From Xylanibacter rarus (GTDB taxonomy: Bacteria; Bacteroidota; Bacteroidia; Bacteroidales; Bacteroidaceae): a DNA stretch of 64,000 nt. The notes under the pieces are model-generated. The model had not been told where the DNA came from, did not search any database, and worked only from the letters and a program-made list of their open reading frames with translations. Made by a program: the position numbers and the translations under genes. The DNA is taken from the NCBI RefSeq assembly GCF_001275135.1, contig NZ_LFQU01000012.1, positions 37,530 to 101,529 of the forward strand. The letters are read 5' to 3'. This document shows, in pieces, positions 38,602 through 48,541 of the stretch. Numbering within the stretch: position 1 is the first letter of the stretch; each line of letters begins with the position of its first letter.

Positions 38602-40806
38602 ATGAAAAGACTTTTTATTATGTGTGCGGCTTTATTGTTTGCTGCTAGTAATATGATTTCTGGAAATCTGCTTTCTTTAAAAGATGTTGCAGGCAAAACT
38701 TTTGCTGCTGAATATCTTAGTGCTGTCAGCCCCATGTCCGACGGAGACTGCTATGCTATGATAAGCAAGGACGGGAAGAGAATAATAAAATATTCTTATA
38801 AGACTGGAAAGCAAGTAAGTGTGTTGTTTGACGTAAACAATACTGTCGGTGAAAAAATTGACAAGCTTGAAAATTATATAATGAGCCCTGACGGGAAGAA
38901 GATGTTGGTTCAGACTAACTCTAAGAAGATTTATCGCAGGTCTTATACAGCTGATTATTATATTTATAATATTGCAGACCGTAAGTTGGAAAAACTTTCG
39001 GATAACGGCCAGCAGCAGTCGCCTGTATGGTCGCCGGATGGAATGAAAGTAGCTTTTGTACGTGACAATAATATTTATCTTGTTAAGCTGCTTTATGGCA
39101 ATTCGGAGAGTCAGGTTACCAAAGACGGCAAGCGTAATGAGGTTATTAATGGAGTGCCGGATTGGGTTTATGAAGAAGAGTTCGGATTTAATTCTGCACT
39201 TACATTTAATGCCGACGGAAGTATGCTTTGCTGGATTCGTTTTGATGAAAAGGATGTGCCTACATATTCTTTACAAATGTTTAAAGGGCTTGAGCCGGAA
39301 ATGACAGAGTATTCAGAGTATCCAGGGCTATATTCGTATAAATATCCAAAAGCAGGCCAGAAAAATTCAACTGTTTCTGTTCTGAGCTATGATATTCAGT
39401 CACGTCAGACACGCACCATGCAGCTGCAGATGGACAAAGACGGATATATACCCCGTATAAAGGCAACTTCAGATCCGCAAAAGATAATTGTTTACACAAT
39501 GAACAGACATCAGGATCAGCTCTGTCTGTATGGGGCTAATCCGAGAAGTACAGTATGCAAGTTGCTGATAAAGGAATCTGTGCCAAAGTATGTGAAAGAA
39601 GAAGCAATGGCTAATATATTGATTTCTTCTAATCATATATTAATGCCAAGTGACCGAAATGGTTATATGCAATTATATCTTTACAATATGAACGGGCAGT
39701 TGCTGCGTAAGGTGACTGACGGCCAGTATGATGTAACGGATGTTTATGGATACGATGAGCAGACCGGTGCTACATACTATCAGGCTGCAGGCAAAAATCC
39801 TATGAATCGTGAGGTTTATGTTACTTATAAAAATGGCAAGACTGAATGTCTGACTTCACGCGATGGTTGGAATATAGCTGTGTTTAGTGCTGATTATAAA
39901 TATTTTGTAAATCAGTGGAGCGACAGAAATACACCATATGAATATGGTATCTTTAATAATTCAGGCAAAGAAACCGTATCATTGATTACTAATAGCGAGT
40001 TGAAGAAAACTCTTGCTGAATATGATTTGCCTTCAAAAGAATTTTTTAGCTTTAAGACATCTGAAGGTGTTCAGCTGAATGGTGTTATGATTAAACCTGC
40101 TAATTTTGATGCAAGTAAGAAATATCCTGTAATTATGTGGCAATATAGTGGTCCCGGCAGTCAACAGGTTGTCAACTCATGGAATATAGGTTCAATGGGG
40201 CAGGGCGCTTTGCTTGACCAATATTTGGTGCAGCAAGGATTTATTCTTGTCTGTGTTGACGGCAGAGGTACAGGAGCGCGTGGTGCTGATTTCGAAAAAT
40301 GTACTTATTTGAAAATCGGTGATCTTGAATCTAAAGACCAGGTTGAAACTGCCATATATTTAGGCTCATTGCCTTATGTTGATAAAAATAATATCGGTAT
40401 ATGGGGATGGAGCTTTGGTGGATTCAATACATTAATGAGCATGAGTGAAGGACGTAAAGTCTTCAAGGCAGGAGTTGCTGTTGCACCTCCTACAGACTGG
40501 AGATTTTATGATACGGTTTATACTGAGAGATATATGCGTACTCCAAAAGAGAATCCTTCTGGATATGATGTAAATCCGATTAAGCGTGCTGCAAACCTGC
40601 ATGGCGAACTGCTTATTTGTCAAGGCTTGGCTGATGACAATGTTCATCCACAGAATGTGTTTGAATATACAGAGGCACTCGTACAGGCAGACAAAGACTT
40701 TAAGATGAATGTTTACACAAACCGTAATCATAGTATATACGGAGGTAATACGCGTAATCATATCTACAGGCAGATAGCTCAGTTCTTCATCAAAAATCTC
40801 AAATGA
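38602..40806 (+). CDS. Dipeptidyl peptidase IV (S9B)
   Basis: Secreted serine peptidase that cuts X-Pro dipeptides from peptide N-termini, in the periplasm or on the surface. The signal peptide is at residues 1-21, the beta-propeller spans roughly 40-480, and the alpha/beta-hydrolase domain carries the nucleophile Ser in GWSFGGF, the Asp in LADDNVHPQN and the His in RNHSIYGG. The EE pair that binds the peptide N-terminus is in VYEEEFGF. The 734-aa length is normal. A TATCTTTG at 38569-38576 is a plausible -7 element. Confidence 0.94.
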   Translation: MKRLFIMCAALLFAASNMISGNLLSLKDVAGKTFAAEYLSAVSPMSDGDCYAMISKDGKRIIKYSYKTGKQVSVLFDVNNTVGEKIDKLENYIMSPDGKKMLVQTNSKKIYRRSYTADYYIYNIADRKLEKLSDNGQQQSPVWSPDGMKVAFVRDNNIYLVKLLYGNSESQVTKDGKRNEVINGVPDWVYEEEFGFNSALTFNADGSMLCWIRFDEKDVPTYSLQMFKGLEPEMTEYSEYPGLYSYKYPKAGQKNSTVSVLSYDIQSRQTRTMQLQMDKDGYIPRIKATSDPQKIIVYTMNRHQDQLCLYGANPRSTVCKLLIKESVPKYVKEEAMANILISSNHILMPSDRNGYMQLYLYNMNGQLLRKVTDGQYDVTDVYGYDEQTGATYYQAAGKNPMNREVYVTYKNGKTECLTSRDGWNIAVFSADYKYFVNQWSDRNTPYEYGIFNNSGKETVSLITNSELKKTLAEYDLPSKEFFSFKTSEGVQLNGVMIKPANFDASKKYPVIMWQYSGPGSQQVVNSWNIGSMGQGALLDQYLVQQGFILVCVDGRGTGARGADFEKCTYLKIGDLESKDQVETAIYLGSLPYVDKNNIGIWGWSFGGFNTLMSMSEGRKVFKAGVAVAPPTDWRFYDTVYTERYMRTPKENPSGYDVNPIKRAANLHGELLICQGLADDNVHPQNVFEYTEALVQADKDFKMNVYTNRNHSIYGGNTRNHIYRQIAQFFIKNLK

Positions 40807-40850
40807 GAATAAATGTATGAATATAATAAACTAAAATAAAACTATATCGT

Positions 40851-42073
40851 ATGAACTTTTTGAAAAACTTTAGGGTATTATCTTTATTTATGTTTGCAAT
40901 GCCGTTGTCAGCGATGGCAGATAATGTTACTGTGACAGTTACAAATCCATATGACGTTCAGCGTCAAGAGCTTATAGAGGTTGAGCTCAAAGATGTTTAT
41001 TCGAAATTAGGAATAAAGAATGGGGAAAGTTTTATTGTAAAGAATGCATTGGGACAGCAGGTAGCGTACCAGATTTCATATGACGGAAAGTTGTTGATTG
41101 ATGCCAGTGTGCGACCTGCAGGGTCAGCAGATTTTACTATTACTCCAGGAACTCCTAAAGAAATGAAGACCATTGTTTGTGGTAAGCAATATCCCGAGCG
41201 TGTAGATGACATTGCATGGGAAAATGACCGTACTGCTTATCGTGCTTATGGTCCTGCCTTACAGCGTACAGGCGAAAAGGCTTTTGGAATAGATGTCTGG
41301 GTTAAAAATACGCCGGATTTGGAGGTTGATAAGAGGTATGTAACAGAACTTTCAAACCATGCTAAGATTGAAGAGTTAAAAAAAGCAGGAAAGACAGAAG
41401 AAGCTCATGAAATGGAAGAGGCAACAACATATCACTTTGACCATGGATACGGACTTGACTGCTATAAGGTTGGTCCGACGTTGGGTTGTGGCGCTCCTGC
41501 GCTTTTGTCTGGAGGGGAGATGGTCTTACCTTATTGTTATAAGACATATAAAATATTGGATAATGGACCTTTGCGCTTTACAGTCCAGCTTGATTACAAC
41601 CCATTTTCTATAGGAGGTGACAAGAATGTTGTTGAACATCGTATTATAAGCCTTGATAAAGGTAGCAACTATAATAAAATGACCGTATGGTACGAAGGAC
41701 TTACTAAGCCTTGTGATATGGTGGCTGGAGTTGTACTTCATAGTGAAGACACTAAGAGTGTAGCTTGTGGAGATAATTATGTGCTTTATGCAGATCCTAC
41801 AGATAATCCGGCAAAACAAAATTTCCAGATTTATGTTGGCGTGTTGTTCCCTAATGGTGTTAAGGCAACAAAAAAATGATGTATGATAATCCTGTTAATG
41901 GAAATGCCGGACATGGAGTAGGGCTTATTACATATCAGCCAAATGAGAAATATACATATTATTTCGGCTCTGCATGGAGTAAGAATGATGTTCGCACATT
42001 TAATGAATGGAACTTACGTTCTAAAGAGTACCTGAAAGCACTTCATTCACCATTAAAGGTGACTGTTAAATAA
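40851..42073 (+). pseudogene. DUF4861 family protein, frameshifted near the C-terminus
   Basis: The first frame (40851-41879) starts with a signal peptide (ending SAMADNVT) and covers most of DUF4861, a Bacteroidota family often found with polysaccharide-use genes. The second frame (41876-42073) continues with DNPVNGNAGHGVGLITYQ and YYFGSAWSKNDVRT, the family's C-terminus. They overlap as ATGA after seven A (41870-41876). One extra A would restore a ~408-aa protein. In phase, the run reads A AAA AAA, a classic -1 slippery heptamer, and a -1 slip here would also join the two frames. A homopolymer error is the simplest reading. Confidence 0.75.
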
Positions 42074-42118
42074 AATTATCATTTTAATAACCAATCTTGT
42101 TAAATTAAATCTGATATT

Positions 42119-43732
42119 ATGAAAAAACTCTTATTAGGAGATGAGGCTATTGCGCAAGGCGCGATAGACGCAGGTCTTAGTGGGGTGTATGCCTATCCTG
42201 GTACACCTTCTACAGAAATAACAGAGTATATTCAGAATTCTAAAACGGCAAAGGAGCGCAACATCCATCGCAGATGGTCGTCAAACGAGAAGACTGCTAT
42301 GGAGGAGGCACTCGGTATGTCGTTTATGGGAAAGCGTGCTCTTGTTTGTATGAAGCATGTGGGTCTTAATGTTTGTGCCGACCCATTTGTCAATTCTGCT
42401 ATGACTGGAGTTAATGGAGGAGTAGTCGTATTGGTTGCTGATGATCCTTCAATGCACTCTTCTCAAAATGAACAAGATAGCAGGTTCTATGCTAAGTTTG
42501 CCATGATTCCATGTTTTGAACCGAGCAGCCAGCAAGAGGCATATGACATGGTAAGGTATGCCTTTGATTATAGTGAGAAAATACATCTTCCTATTCTTAT
42601 GCGAGTTACAACCAGAATGGCTCATAGTCGTGCGGTTGTTGAGATCTGTGATAATTCAAGAGAGCAGAATAATATCAATTATGATTCCAAGGCTGCTGAT
42701 TGGATTTTATTGCCAGCTATGGCACGCAGGAAGAATGATATAGTTACTTCGATGCAGCCAGAACTGGAAAATGACGCTAAGAATAGTAAGTATAATCAAT
42801 ATATTGATGGCAGTGATAAGTCTTTAGGAATAATTGCAAGCGGAATTGCTATAAATTATTTGAATGAATGTTATCCTCAGGGATGTCCTAATCCTGTAAT
42901 AAAAATAAGTCAATATCCATTGCCAAAGGATTTGATAAGACAGATGACTTCTGCGTGCGATTCTGTATTGGTTATTGAAGAGGGGCAGCCTTTCATTGAA
43001 GACATGCTTCGCGGCATAATGCCTGGCGATGCAACAATAAAGGGTCGTCTTACCGGTGAACTTCCGCGTACAGGAGAATTAAATCCTGATCTTGTAAAGA
43101 AGGCTTTAGGTCTTCCTGTTGATGAATGTTATGCTCCAAGTGAAAATGTAACACCTCGTCCACCTGCATTGTGTCAGGGATGTGGCCATAGAGATGTCTA
43201 TTCTGCTCTTAATGAAGTTTTGAAAGATTATGAAAATGCAAGAGTCTTCGGTGATATCGGATGTTATACGTTAGGAGCTCTGCCGCCATTTAGAGCTTTG
43301 CATTCAACAGTAGACATGGGTGCAAGTATAACAATGGCTAAAGGTGCAGCAGATGCCGGCTTATGGCCAGCAGTAGCCGTTATAGGCGATTCAACATTTA
43401 CGCACTCTGGCATGACAGGCTTGCTTGATGCGATTAACGAAAATGCAGATATTACGGTCATTATTAGTGACAATCTTACAACAGCCATGACTGGTGGGCA
43501 AGATTCTGCCGGAACGAATAAGCTGGAAGCTATATGCAAAGGCTTAGGACTGAATAATGAACATTTAAGAACAGTTGTTCCTCTTCCAAAGAATATGCCT
43601 GAAATAACAAACATGCTGAGAGAGGAAATTAATTATCATGGCTTGAGTGTAATTATACCATGTCGTGAATGTATGCAGACATTGCAGAGACATTTAAGAG
43701 AAAAAAAGTTAAACGCAAATCAATCAAAATGA
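42119..43732 (+). CDS. iorA: Indolepyruvate:ferredoxin oxidoreductase, alpha subunit
   Basis: TPP-dependent enzyme that oxidatively decarboxylates aryl pyruvates from aromatic amino acids to acyl-CoA and reduced ferredoxin, or runs in reverse for synthesis. The N-terminal pyrimidine domain (GVYAYPGTPSTEI) and the C-terminal TPP domain (CQGCGHRDVYSAL, GDIGCYTLGALPP, GDSTFTHSGMTGLLDA) are clear. At 537 aa it ends just after CRECMQTLQRHL and lacks the C-terminal two-[4Fe-4S] ferredoxin domain of the longer archaeal form. It overlaps iorB by 4 nt. Confidence 0.93.
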   Translation: MKKLLLGDEAIAQGAIDAGLSGVYAYPGTPSTEITEYIQNSKTAKERNIHRRWSSNEKTAMEEALGMSFMGKRALVCMKHVGLNVCADPFVNSAMTGVNGGVVVLVADDPSMHSSQNEQDSRFYAKFAMIPCFEPSSQQEAYDMVRYAFDYSEKIHLPILMRVTTRMAHSRAVVEICDNSREQNNINYDSKAADWILLPAMARRKNDIVTSMQPELENDAKNSKYNQYIDGSDKSLGIIASGIAINYLNECYPQGCPNPVIKISQYPLPKDLIRQMTSACDSVLVIEEGQPFIEDMLRGIMPGDATIKGRLTGELPRTGELNPDLVKKALGLPVDECYAPSENVTPRPPALCQGCGHRDVYSALNEVLKDYENARVFGDIGCYTLGALPPFRALHSTVDMGASITMAKGAADAGLWPAVAVIGDSTFTHSGMTGLLDAINENADITVIISDNLTTAMTGGQDSAGTNKLEAICKGLGLNNEHLRTVVPLPKNMPEITNMLREEINYHGLSVIIPCRECMQTLQRHLREKKLNANQSK

Positions 43733-44304
43733 AAACAGATATAATACTTTGCGGTGTAGGAGGACAGGGTATTCTTTCAATCGCAACAATTATTGGTGAA
43801 GCTGCAATAAAGGACGGACTTTATATTAAGCAGGCAGAGGTTCACGGAATGTCACAACGCGGTGGCGACGTGCAGAGTAACTTGCGTATATCTTCTGAAC
43901 CAATTAATAGTGATTTGATTGCAGAAGGTCAGGCTGACGTTATTATATCAATGGAACCAATGGAGGCATTACGATATCTTCCATATCTTAATAAGAAAAC
44001 GGGATGGATTATAACGTCAAGTGTTCCTTTTGTCAATATTCCTAATTATCCTGATATGGATAAAATAAAGGAGGAATATTCAAAACTGAATAATGTTGTT
44101 TTCATTGATATCGAGCAGTTGGCAAAGGATAATAATGTGCCGCGTTCTGCTAATATGATATTATTAGGAGCTGCTCAGAAGTCATTGGGTATAGGATACG
44201 AAGAGATAAAGGCTGCTTTGGGCAGAGTGTTTGCACGTAAAGGCGAAGAGGTCGTTAATGCGAATATTAAAGCTCTTAATATCGGAATAAGTGAAAGTAA
44301 ATAG
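43729..44304 (+). CDS. iorB: Indolepyruvate:ferredoxin oxidoreductase, beta subunit
   Basis: Gamma-type domain subunit that completes IorA. GVGGQGILSIATIIGEAA and EVHGMSQRGGDVQSNLRI are the family motifs. The true start is the ATG at 43729 (MKTDIILCGVGGQG), which overlaps the iorA stop as ATGA; the frame is open further upstream only by chance. The product is 191 aa. Confidence 0.93.
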   Translation: MKTDIILCGVGGQGILSIATIIGEAAIKDGLYIKQAEVHGMSQRGGDVQSNLRISSEPINSDLIAEGQADVIISMEPMEALRYLPYLNKKTGWIITSSVPFVNIPNYPDMDKIKEEYSKLNNVVFIDIEQLAKDNNVPRSANMILLGAAQKSLGIGYEEIKAALGRVFARKGEEVVNANIKALNIGISESK

Positions 44305-44324
44305 AATTTCAAATTATCTGAAAT

Positions 44325-45638
44325 ATGAAAAATACACCAATAGACAAGGTTCTTGTTGATAATACAATAAGAAGTTTGGGCATACAGGACTTCGAAAAGG
44401 CTACGATACGTGAGGTAAAGTCTGTTGCTGCTTCTGTAGAAAAGGAGTCTGGTGTGGAATTCATTAAGCTTGAAATGGGTATACCTGGCTTGCCTGCATC
44501 TGAAGTAGGTGTTAAGGCACAAATCGAAGCTTTAAAAAATGGTATTGCACACACATATCCTGATATTCAGGGATACCCTGAATTGAAAAAACAGGCATCA
44601 CGTTTTGTCAAAGCTTTTATCGGCATAGATATTATGCCGGAATGCTGTGTTCCTGTATGTGGTAGTATGCAAGGTACGTTTGCAGCTTTCCTGACATGTT
44701 CACAATGTGACCCAAAGAAAGACACCGTATTATTTATTGACCCGGGATTTCCTGTTCAGAAGATGCAATTGCAGGTCATGGGTGTCAAATATGAAACTTT
44801 TGATGTCTATGATTTTAGAGGTGATAAACTTGCTCAAAAATTAGAGGGATATTTATCTAAGGGTAATATTTGTGCAATAGTATATAGCAACCCGAATAAT
44901 CCATCTTGGATTTGTTTTAATGATGACGAATTGCGTATTATTGGTCAGCTTGCAACTAAATATGATACAATAATAATGGAAGACTTGGCTTACTTTGCCA
45001 TGGATTTCCGTAAGCAGTTAAGTGTACCGTTTGAGCCTCCTTATCAGGCAACGGTTGCAAGATATACGGATAACTATATGCTTTTTATAAGTGGAAGTAA
45101 AGCGTTTAGTTATGCAGGTGAACGAATTGGAGTGACATGTATCAGTAACAAGTTGTTCCATCGTCATTATGATAATCTTGGTGCAAGATATGAAGGACTC
45201 TCCTTTGGTTATGTCTTTTCTACAAGAATGCTTTATGCATTATCTTCAGGAACAAGTCATAGCGCACAATATGCGATGGCAGGGATGTTTAAAGCAGCAT
45301 GTGATGGCGAATATGATTTCAGAAAGGATATAAGTATTTATGGTGAAAGAGCTCATAAACTGAAAAAAATATTTACAGATCACGGCTTTTACATTGTATA
45401 TGATAAAGATCTAAGTGAACCTATAGCTGATGGCTTTTATTTCACTGTTGGTTACCCAGGTATGACTGGTGGGCAATTGGCTCATGAACTTATGTATTAT
45501 GGCGTTAGTGCTATATGTTTAGTAACAACAGGTAGTTGTCAAAATGGTTTGCGTGTTTGCACTTCATTTATTGAAGACAGACAATTGAAAGATTTAGAAC
45601 GTAGAATGGCTATCTTTGAAGAGAATAATGCCGTGTAA
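44325..45638 (+). CDS. PLP-dependent class I/II aminotransferase
   Basis: Fold-type I aminotransferase, 437 aa. The Schiff-base Lys is in SGSKAFSYAGERIG, the substrate/PLP motifs are YSNPNNPSW and MEDLAYFAMDF, and the N-terminal MGIPGLPASEVG matches the family. It follows iorB by 20 nt, so the operon can interconvert aromatic amino acids and aryl pyruvates before or after IorAB. The exact substrate is inferred from this context. Confidence 0.9.
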   Translation: MKNTPIDKVLVDNTIRSLGIQDFEKATIREVKSVAASVEKESGVEFIKLEMGIPGLPASEVGVKAQIEALKNGIAHTYPDIQGYPELKKQASRFVKAFIGIDIMPECCVPVCGSMQGTFAAFLTCSQCDPKKDTVLFIDPGFPVQKMQLQVMGVKYETFDVYDFRGDKLAQKLEGYLSKGNICAIVYSNPNNPSWICFNDDELRIIGQLATKYDTIIMEDLAYFAMDFRKQLSVPFEPPYQATVARYTDNYMLFISGSKAFSYAGERIGVTCISNKLFHRHYDNLGARYEGLSFGYVFSTRMLYALSSGTSHSAQYAMAGMFKAACDGEYDFRKDISIYGERAHKLKKIFTDHGFYIVYDKDLSEPIADGFYFTVGYPGMTGGQLAHELMYYGVSAICLVTTGSCQNGLRVCTSFIEDRQLKDLERRMAIFEENNAV

Positions 45639-45658
45639 TTTCGCGTAAATTTTGATGC

Positions 45659-45705
45659 ATCAGCCTTTCAAGTTTTGTATATTAATACATATTTGAAAGG
45701 CTGAT
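45659..45705 (+). terminator. Terminator-like hairpin after the iorAB operon
   Basis: ATCAGCCTTTCAA (45659-45671) pairs perfectly over 13 bp with TTGAAAGGCTGAT (45693-45705); the loop region also folds (TGTAT/ATACA). The T tract is weak, so termination is likely but not certain. It marks the end of the core region. Confidence 0.6.
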
Positions 45706-45708
45706 ATT

Positions 45709-46042
45709 ATTCAATATTGCGACAAGAATATATGTGTAAAAGCGTGAATTAAGTGAATGTTACTTACCGATGCAATATATGTTATGAAACCGCAATTTAT
45801 TGATAATCAGATGTGTCTTTTGCAATTTTTCATGCTGGGGGACAAACGAGGGACAAAAATTTCGGCACAATCTGCAAAGAAAATACTAATACAATTTCAT
45901 TTTTGAAAATCCATGGCTACGTTGGCAGTAAAATCTCCTTGTCCCTCAGTGTCCCTTGTGTTTCTGCTTGCTACTTTCTTTTAGTACCTCTTTTTTATCT
46001 TTGTCCCCAGGGACGGTAATTTTGTCCCCGGAGGGACAGTTT
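45709..46042. repeat. Noncoding zone with a cluster of TGTCCC/GGGACA motifs
   Basis: No convincing gene. From 45839 the sequence carries GGGACA at 45839 and 45850, TGTCCC at 45940 and 45950, TGTCCC with GGGACG at 46002/46010, and TGTCCC-CGGA-GGGACA at 46023-46038. The last pairs form dyads. The same motif opens the direct repeats around the 49-53 kb cassette. It is a good candidate for the left boundary of the island. Confidence 0.6.
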
Positions 46043-46146
46043 GTAAGCGACCGGTGAATACCGTATTGATTTAACAGAGAATATTACTATTTGGTCCGAC
46101 TAGTTCCAACTTGTATAAAGTTGGCTCAAGTCGGACCTAGTTTGTA

Positions 46147-47730
46147 CTACTTGTTACCGATTTGGTTTTCCTTTGCCCAGGCTCTGGGCAGGATACCTGC
46201 GAGGTCCTTGCCGTCGCGTTGCCAGTAGGGCAGTTTGGTGAGAACGTCCTCCATCCATGTCCTCGGGTCAACCCCTGCAGCCCTGCAGGTGCCTATGAGG
46301 GAGTATACGATGGCTGCCCGATATGCAGAGGCGTCGTTGCCACAGAAGAGATAGTTCTTCCTGCCGAGTGCCAGTGGCCTGACGGCATTCTCGATGAGGT
46401 TGTTGTCGATGTTGATCCTGCCGTCGTTCACGTAGCGTGACAGCCGGGGAAGAAGACTGTAGGCATAGGCAAGGGCCTCTCCGAGCCTGCTCTTGGGCAG
46501 GACCTTCGCATAGGTTTCCTCTATCCACTTCTCGAACATCAGGATTGTGGGATAGGATATCTTCCGGCGTTGTTCCATGCGTTCTTCCGCGCTCAGGCCT
46601 TTGTCGTCCGCATCGCTCTCGACCTTGTACAGTTTTCTTATGAAGAGTATGCCCTCCATGGCAAGCCGCTCGTCCTCTTTCAGCGAGTCGACGAACTTTC
46701 TACGGACATGCGCCCAGCAGCCGTGCACGGTTATCCCGGGCATCCTTTCAAACTGGTCATACGCCTCATAGCCGTCGCATTGCACGTTACCCCGGTATCC
46801 GCCCAGGATTTCACGGGCGACGTGATGGCCACGGCTGCCCCTGTCATAGTAGAACATGACATCCCCTGTGACCGCGTCCCTGACGCACCACTCGTAACCC
46901 TTTCTGGCCTTGTGTTTCTCGTTGTCGATTACCGGTATCACGCTCTCGTCGATCTGGACGTATTCGCTTGAGAGTATCTGGCGCCGCAGGATGTCGTACA
47001 GGAGCTTGAGCTTCTCCACTGCCGCCTCATACCATCCTCCCATCGTGGAGTCGCTTACCGTTATCCCGGACTCCCTGTACTGCTGTATCAGGCGGTAGAA
47101 CGGAAGGTGGTAGACGAACTTTCCCACTATGATGTCAGACAGGACAGATGCCCCTGCCATACATCTGGCTACAGGCGCGAGGGGACGTTCCGGTGAGAGT
47201 ATCTCCCTGTCTTCAGGTCGATTTGTCTCGATGTCCGATTTGAGGATGACCTTGTGGAAGACATCCTTGTGGATGTATACATCTGCCGGCTTCTTCTCGA
47301 GACGGGAGGACTCGTCTGTGCCTATCTCGACATATTCAGCCCTGAGGTTGCCGTTTCCGTCAAGGACACCGTCCGGATAGATATGGAAGACCTTCTCCAG
47401 AAGGCCGGTGGTGTCAAGAGGCCTGCGGGAAGGCTTGGCTTTTACAGTTATCGTCTTTGTGATTGTCTTTTCCGCTTCTTCGACCTCCCTGTCAAGCTGG
47501 GCGCGTTCCTCGTCGGTGAGATGTTTCTCCTCGAACAGTGACAGCTGGGCCGGATTGACAGGAAGGGTCTTCTCGCTCATCTGGCCGAAGACCTTCTTGC
47601 GGAGCCACAGAAGCTTGTCCTGGAGATCCCGGATCATGCAGTCCTTTTCAGCAATGGCCATGCGGAGATTTTCCACCTCCGCAAGTGCTGCCGCCAGCTG
47701 TTCCTCGACTGTCATAACTACCTGTTTCAT
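46147..47730 (-). CDS. tnpC: IS66 transposase TnpC
   Basis: 527-aa DDE transposase. The N-terminal ~60 residues form a leucine-rich coiled-coil (EEQLAAALAEVENLRMAI), followed by a zinc-ribbon/IS66-type linker. The catalytic acids are likely the Asp in VQIDESVIPV, the Asp in VQCDGYEAYD and the Glu in DNNLIENAVRPLALGRKN. The length is normal, so it appears intact. Confidence 0.95.
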   Translation of the reverse strand: MKQVVMTVEEQLAAALAEVENLRMAIAEKDCMIRDLQDKLLWLRKKVFGQMSEKTLPVNPAQLSLFEEKHLTDEERAQLDREVEEAEKTITKTITVKAKPSRRPLDTTGLLEKVFHIYPDGVLDGNGNLRAEYVEIGTDESSRLEKKPADVYIHKDVFHKVILKSDIETNRPEDREILSPERPLAPVARCMAGASVLSDIIVGKFVYHLPFYRLIQQYRESGITVSDSTMGGWYEAAVEKLKLLYDILRRQILSSEYVQIDESVIPVIDNEKHKARKGYEWCVRDAVTGDVMFYYDRGSRGHHVAREILGGYRGNVQCDGYEAYDQFERMPGITVHGCWAHVRRKFVDSLKEDERLAMEGILFIRKLYKVESDADDKGLSAEERMEQRRKISYPTILMFEKWIEETYAKVLPKSRLGEALAYAYSLLPRLSRYVNDGRINIDNNLIENAVRPLALGRKNYLFCGNDASAYRAAIVYSLIGTCRAAGVDPRTWMEDVLTKLPYWQRDGKDLAGILPRAWAKENQIGNK

Positions 47731-47811
47731 CCCCTGTTTTCAATACTTGAAGGTACGAAAAAAGTGCCACATACGCAAGTCCGTGGCACTTTTTCTTCGG
47801 TTTTTCTTCGC

Positions 47812-48180
47812 CTATCTACGTAGTTTCTTCAGATTCTCAAGCCGCTGCCTGCGGCTGTCCGGCTGTTCGATTATGCCCTCTACTATCATGACCAGTTCGC
47901 TCCATTCTATAGTCCCACTGGCAGCGTCCTTCTCCAGTCCGGAGGGTATGCCGAAGGTTCCGGATTCAAGAAGCTTGCAGTACAGGACCAGACCGCCCGG
48001 CTCCCAGTGAAGAAGCTTTATCCTGTTCCTGGCCTTGTTCATGAAGATGTAGACATCACCGTTGCACGGGTCACAACCCAGCTCATTGGTCACTATCCCG
48101 CTCAGCGTGTAGTAGCTCTTCCGCATGTCGGTAGGACGGCTGTATAGCCAGTACCTCATGCTGTCATTCAGGCTAAACAT
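47812..48180 (-). CDS. tnpB: IS66 accessory protein TnpB
   Basis: 122-aa IS66 Orf2. The RPTDMRKSYYTLSGIV and GDVYIFMNKARNRIKLLHWE segments are diagnostic. It is needed with TnpA for IS66 transposition, with a role that is not fully defined. It overlaps tnpA by 8 nt, and tnpC follows after about 80 nt. Confidence 0.95.
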   Translation of the reverse strand: MFSLNDSMRYWLYSRPTDMRKSYYTLSGIVTNELGCDPCNGDVYIFMNKARNRIKLLHWEPGGLVLYCKLLESGTFGIPSGLEKDAASGTIEWSELVMIVEGIIEQPDSRRQRLENLKKLRR

Positions 48181-48541
48181 GGCTCGACGACGCCTGGATT
48201 ATTGTCTGTATCATCGTCGCGTCCAAATTGCCCTGGATCCGCAACACTGTCCCTGTCTGTGTGCGCATCTCTATGCTCATCGGACCGGACTCGTATCCCG
48301 ACTTCCTGCCTTTGCCTGCTTTCCTGTTTGTCAGCACAGGTTCCGGAAAACTGTCATTCCCCCGCACCAGCTGAAGGAACTCTCCTGATTCACGTTCACT
48401 GGCCTGAGCCTCGGCGTATCTGCGTTTGCTTTCATAGAACCGCCACTCGGATATTCCGATTTCTTTCAGTCGGCTCTTGTATGTGACTCCATTCTCCTTG
48501 CAGTATTGGACTATCTATGCGATTTCTTCTCGTGTAAGCAT
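48173..48541 (-). pseudogene. tnpA: IS66 TnpA with an in-frame amber codon
   Basis: From the ATG at 48541 the frame reads MLTREEIA, then TAG (48515-48517), then IVQYCKENGVTYKSRLKEIG and on to the normal TnpA end, 122 codons in all. TnpA of IS66 is a small HTH-type protein. The single nonsense codon at position 9 breaks it, unless a downstream GTG (48367) or other codon restarts translation and gives a ~64-aa protein without the HTH. Confidence 0.8.

Noticed and set aside
45813-46019. 68-aa plus-strand frame beside the motif cluster
   Set aside because: It has no start context or protein-like composition, and it crosses the TGTCCC motif cluster.
45839-46038. TGTCCC/GGGACA cluster as a CRISPR array
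   Set aside because: The repeats are only 6 bp, irregularly spaced and in both orientations, with no cas gene near.
46570-48010. Long plus-strand frames inside the IS66
   Set aside because: They are antisense to tnpB/tnpC; the high G+C content keeps stop codons rare, and the translations have no family character.
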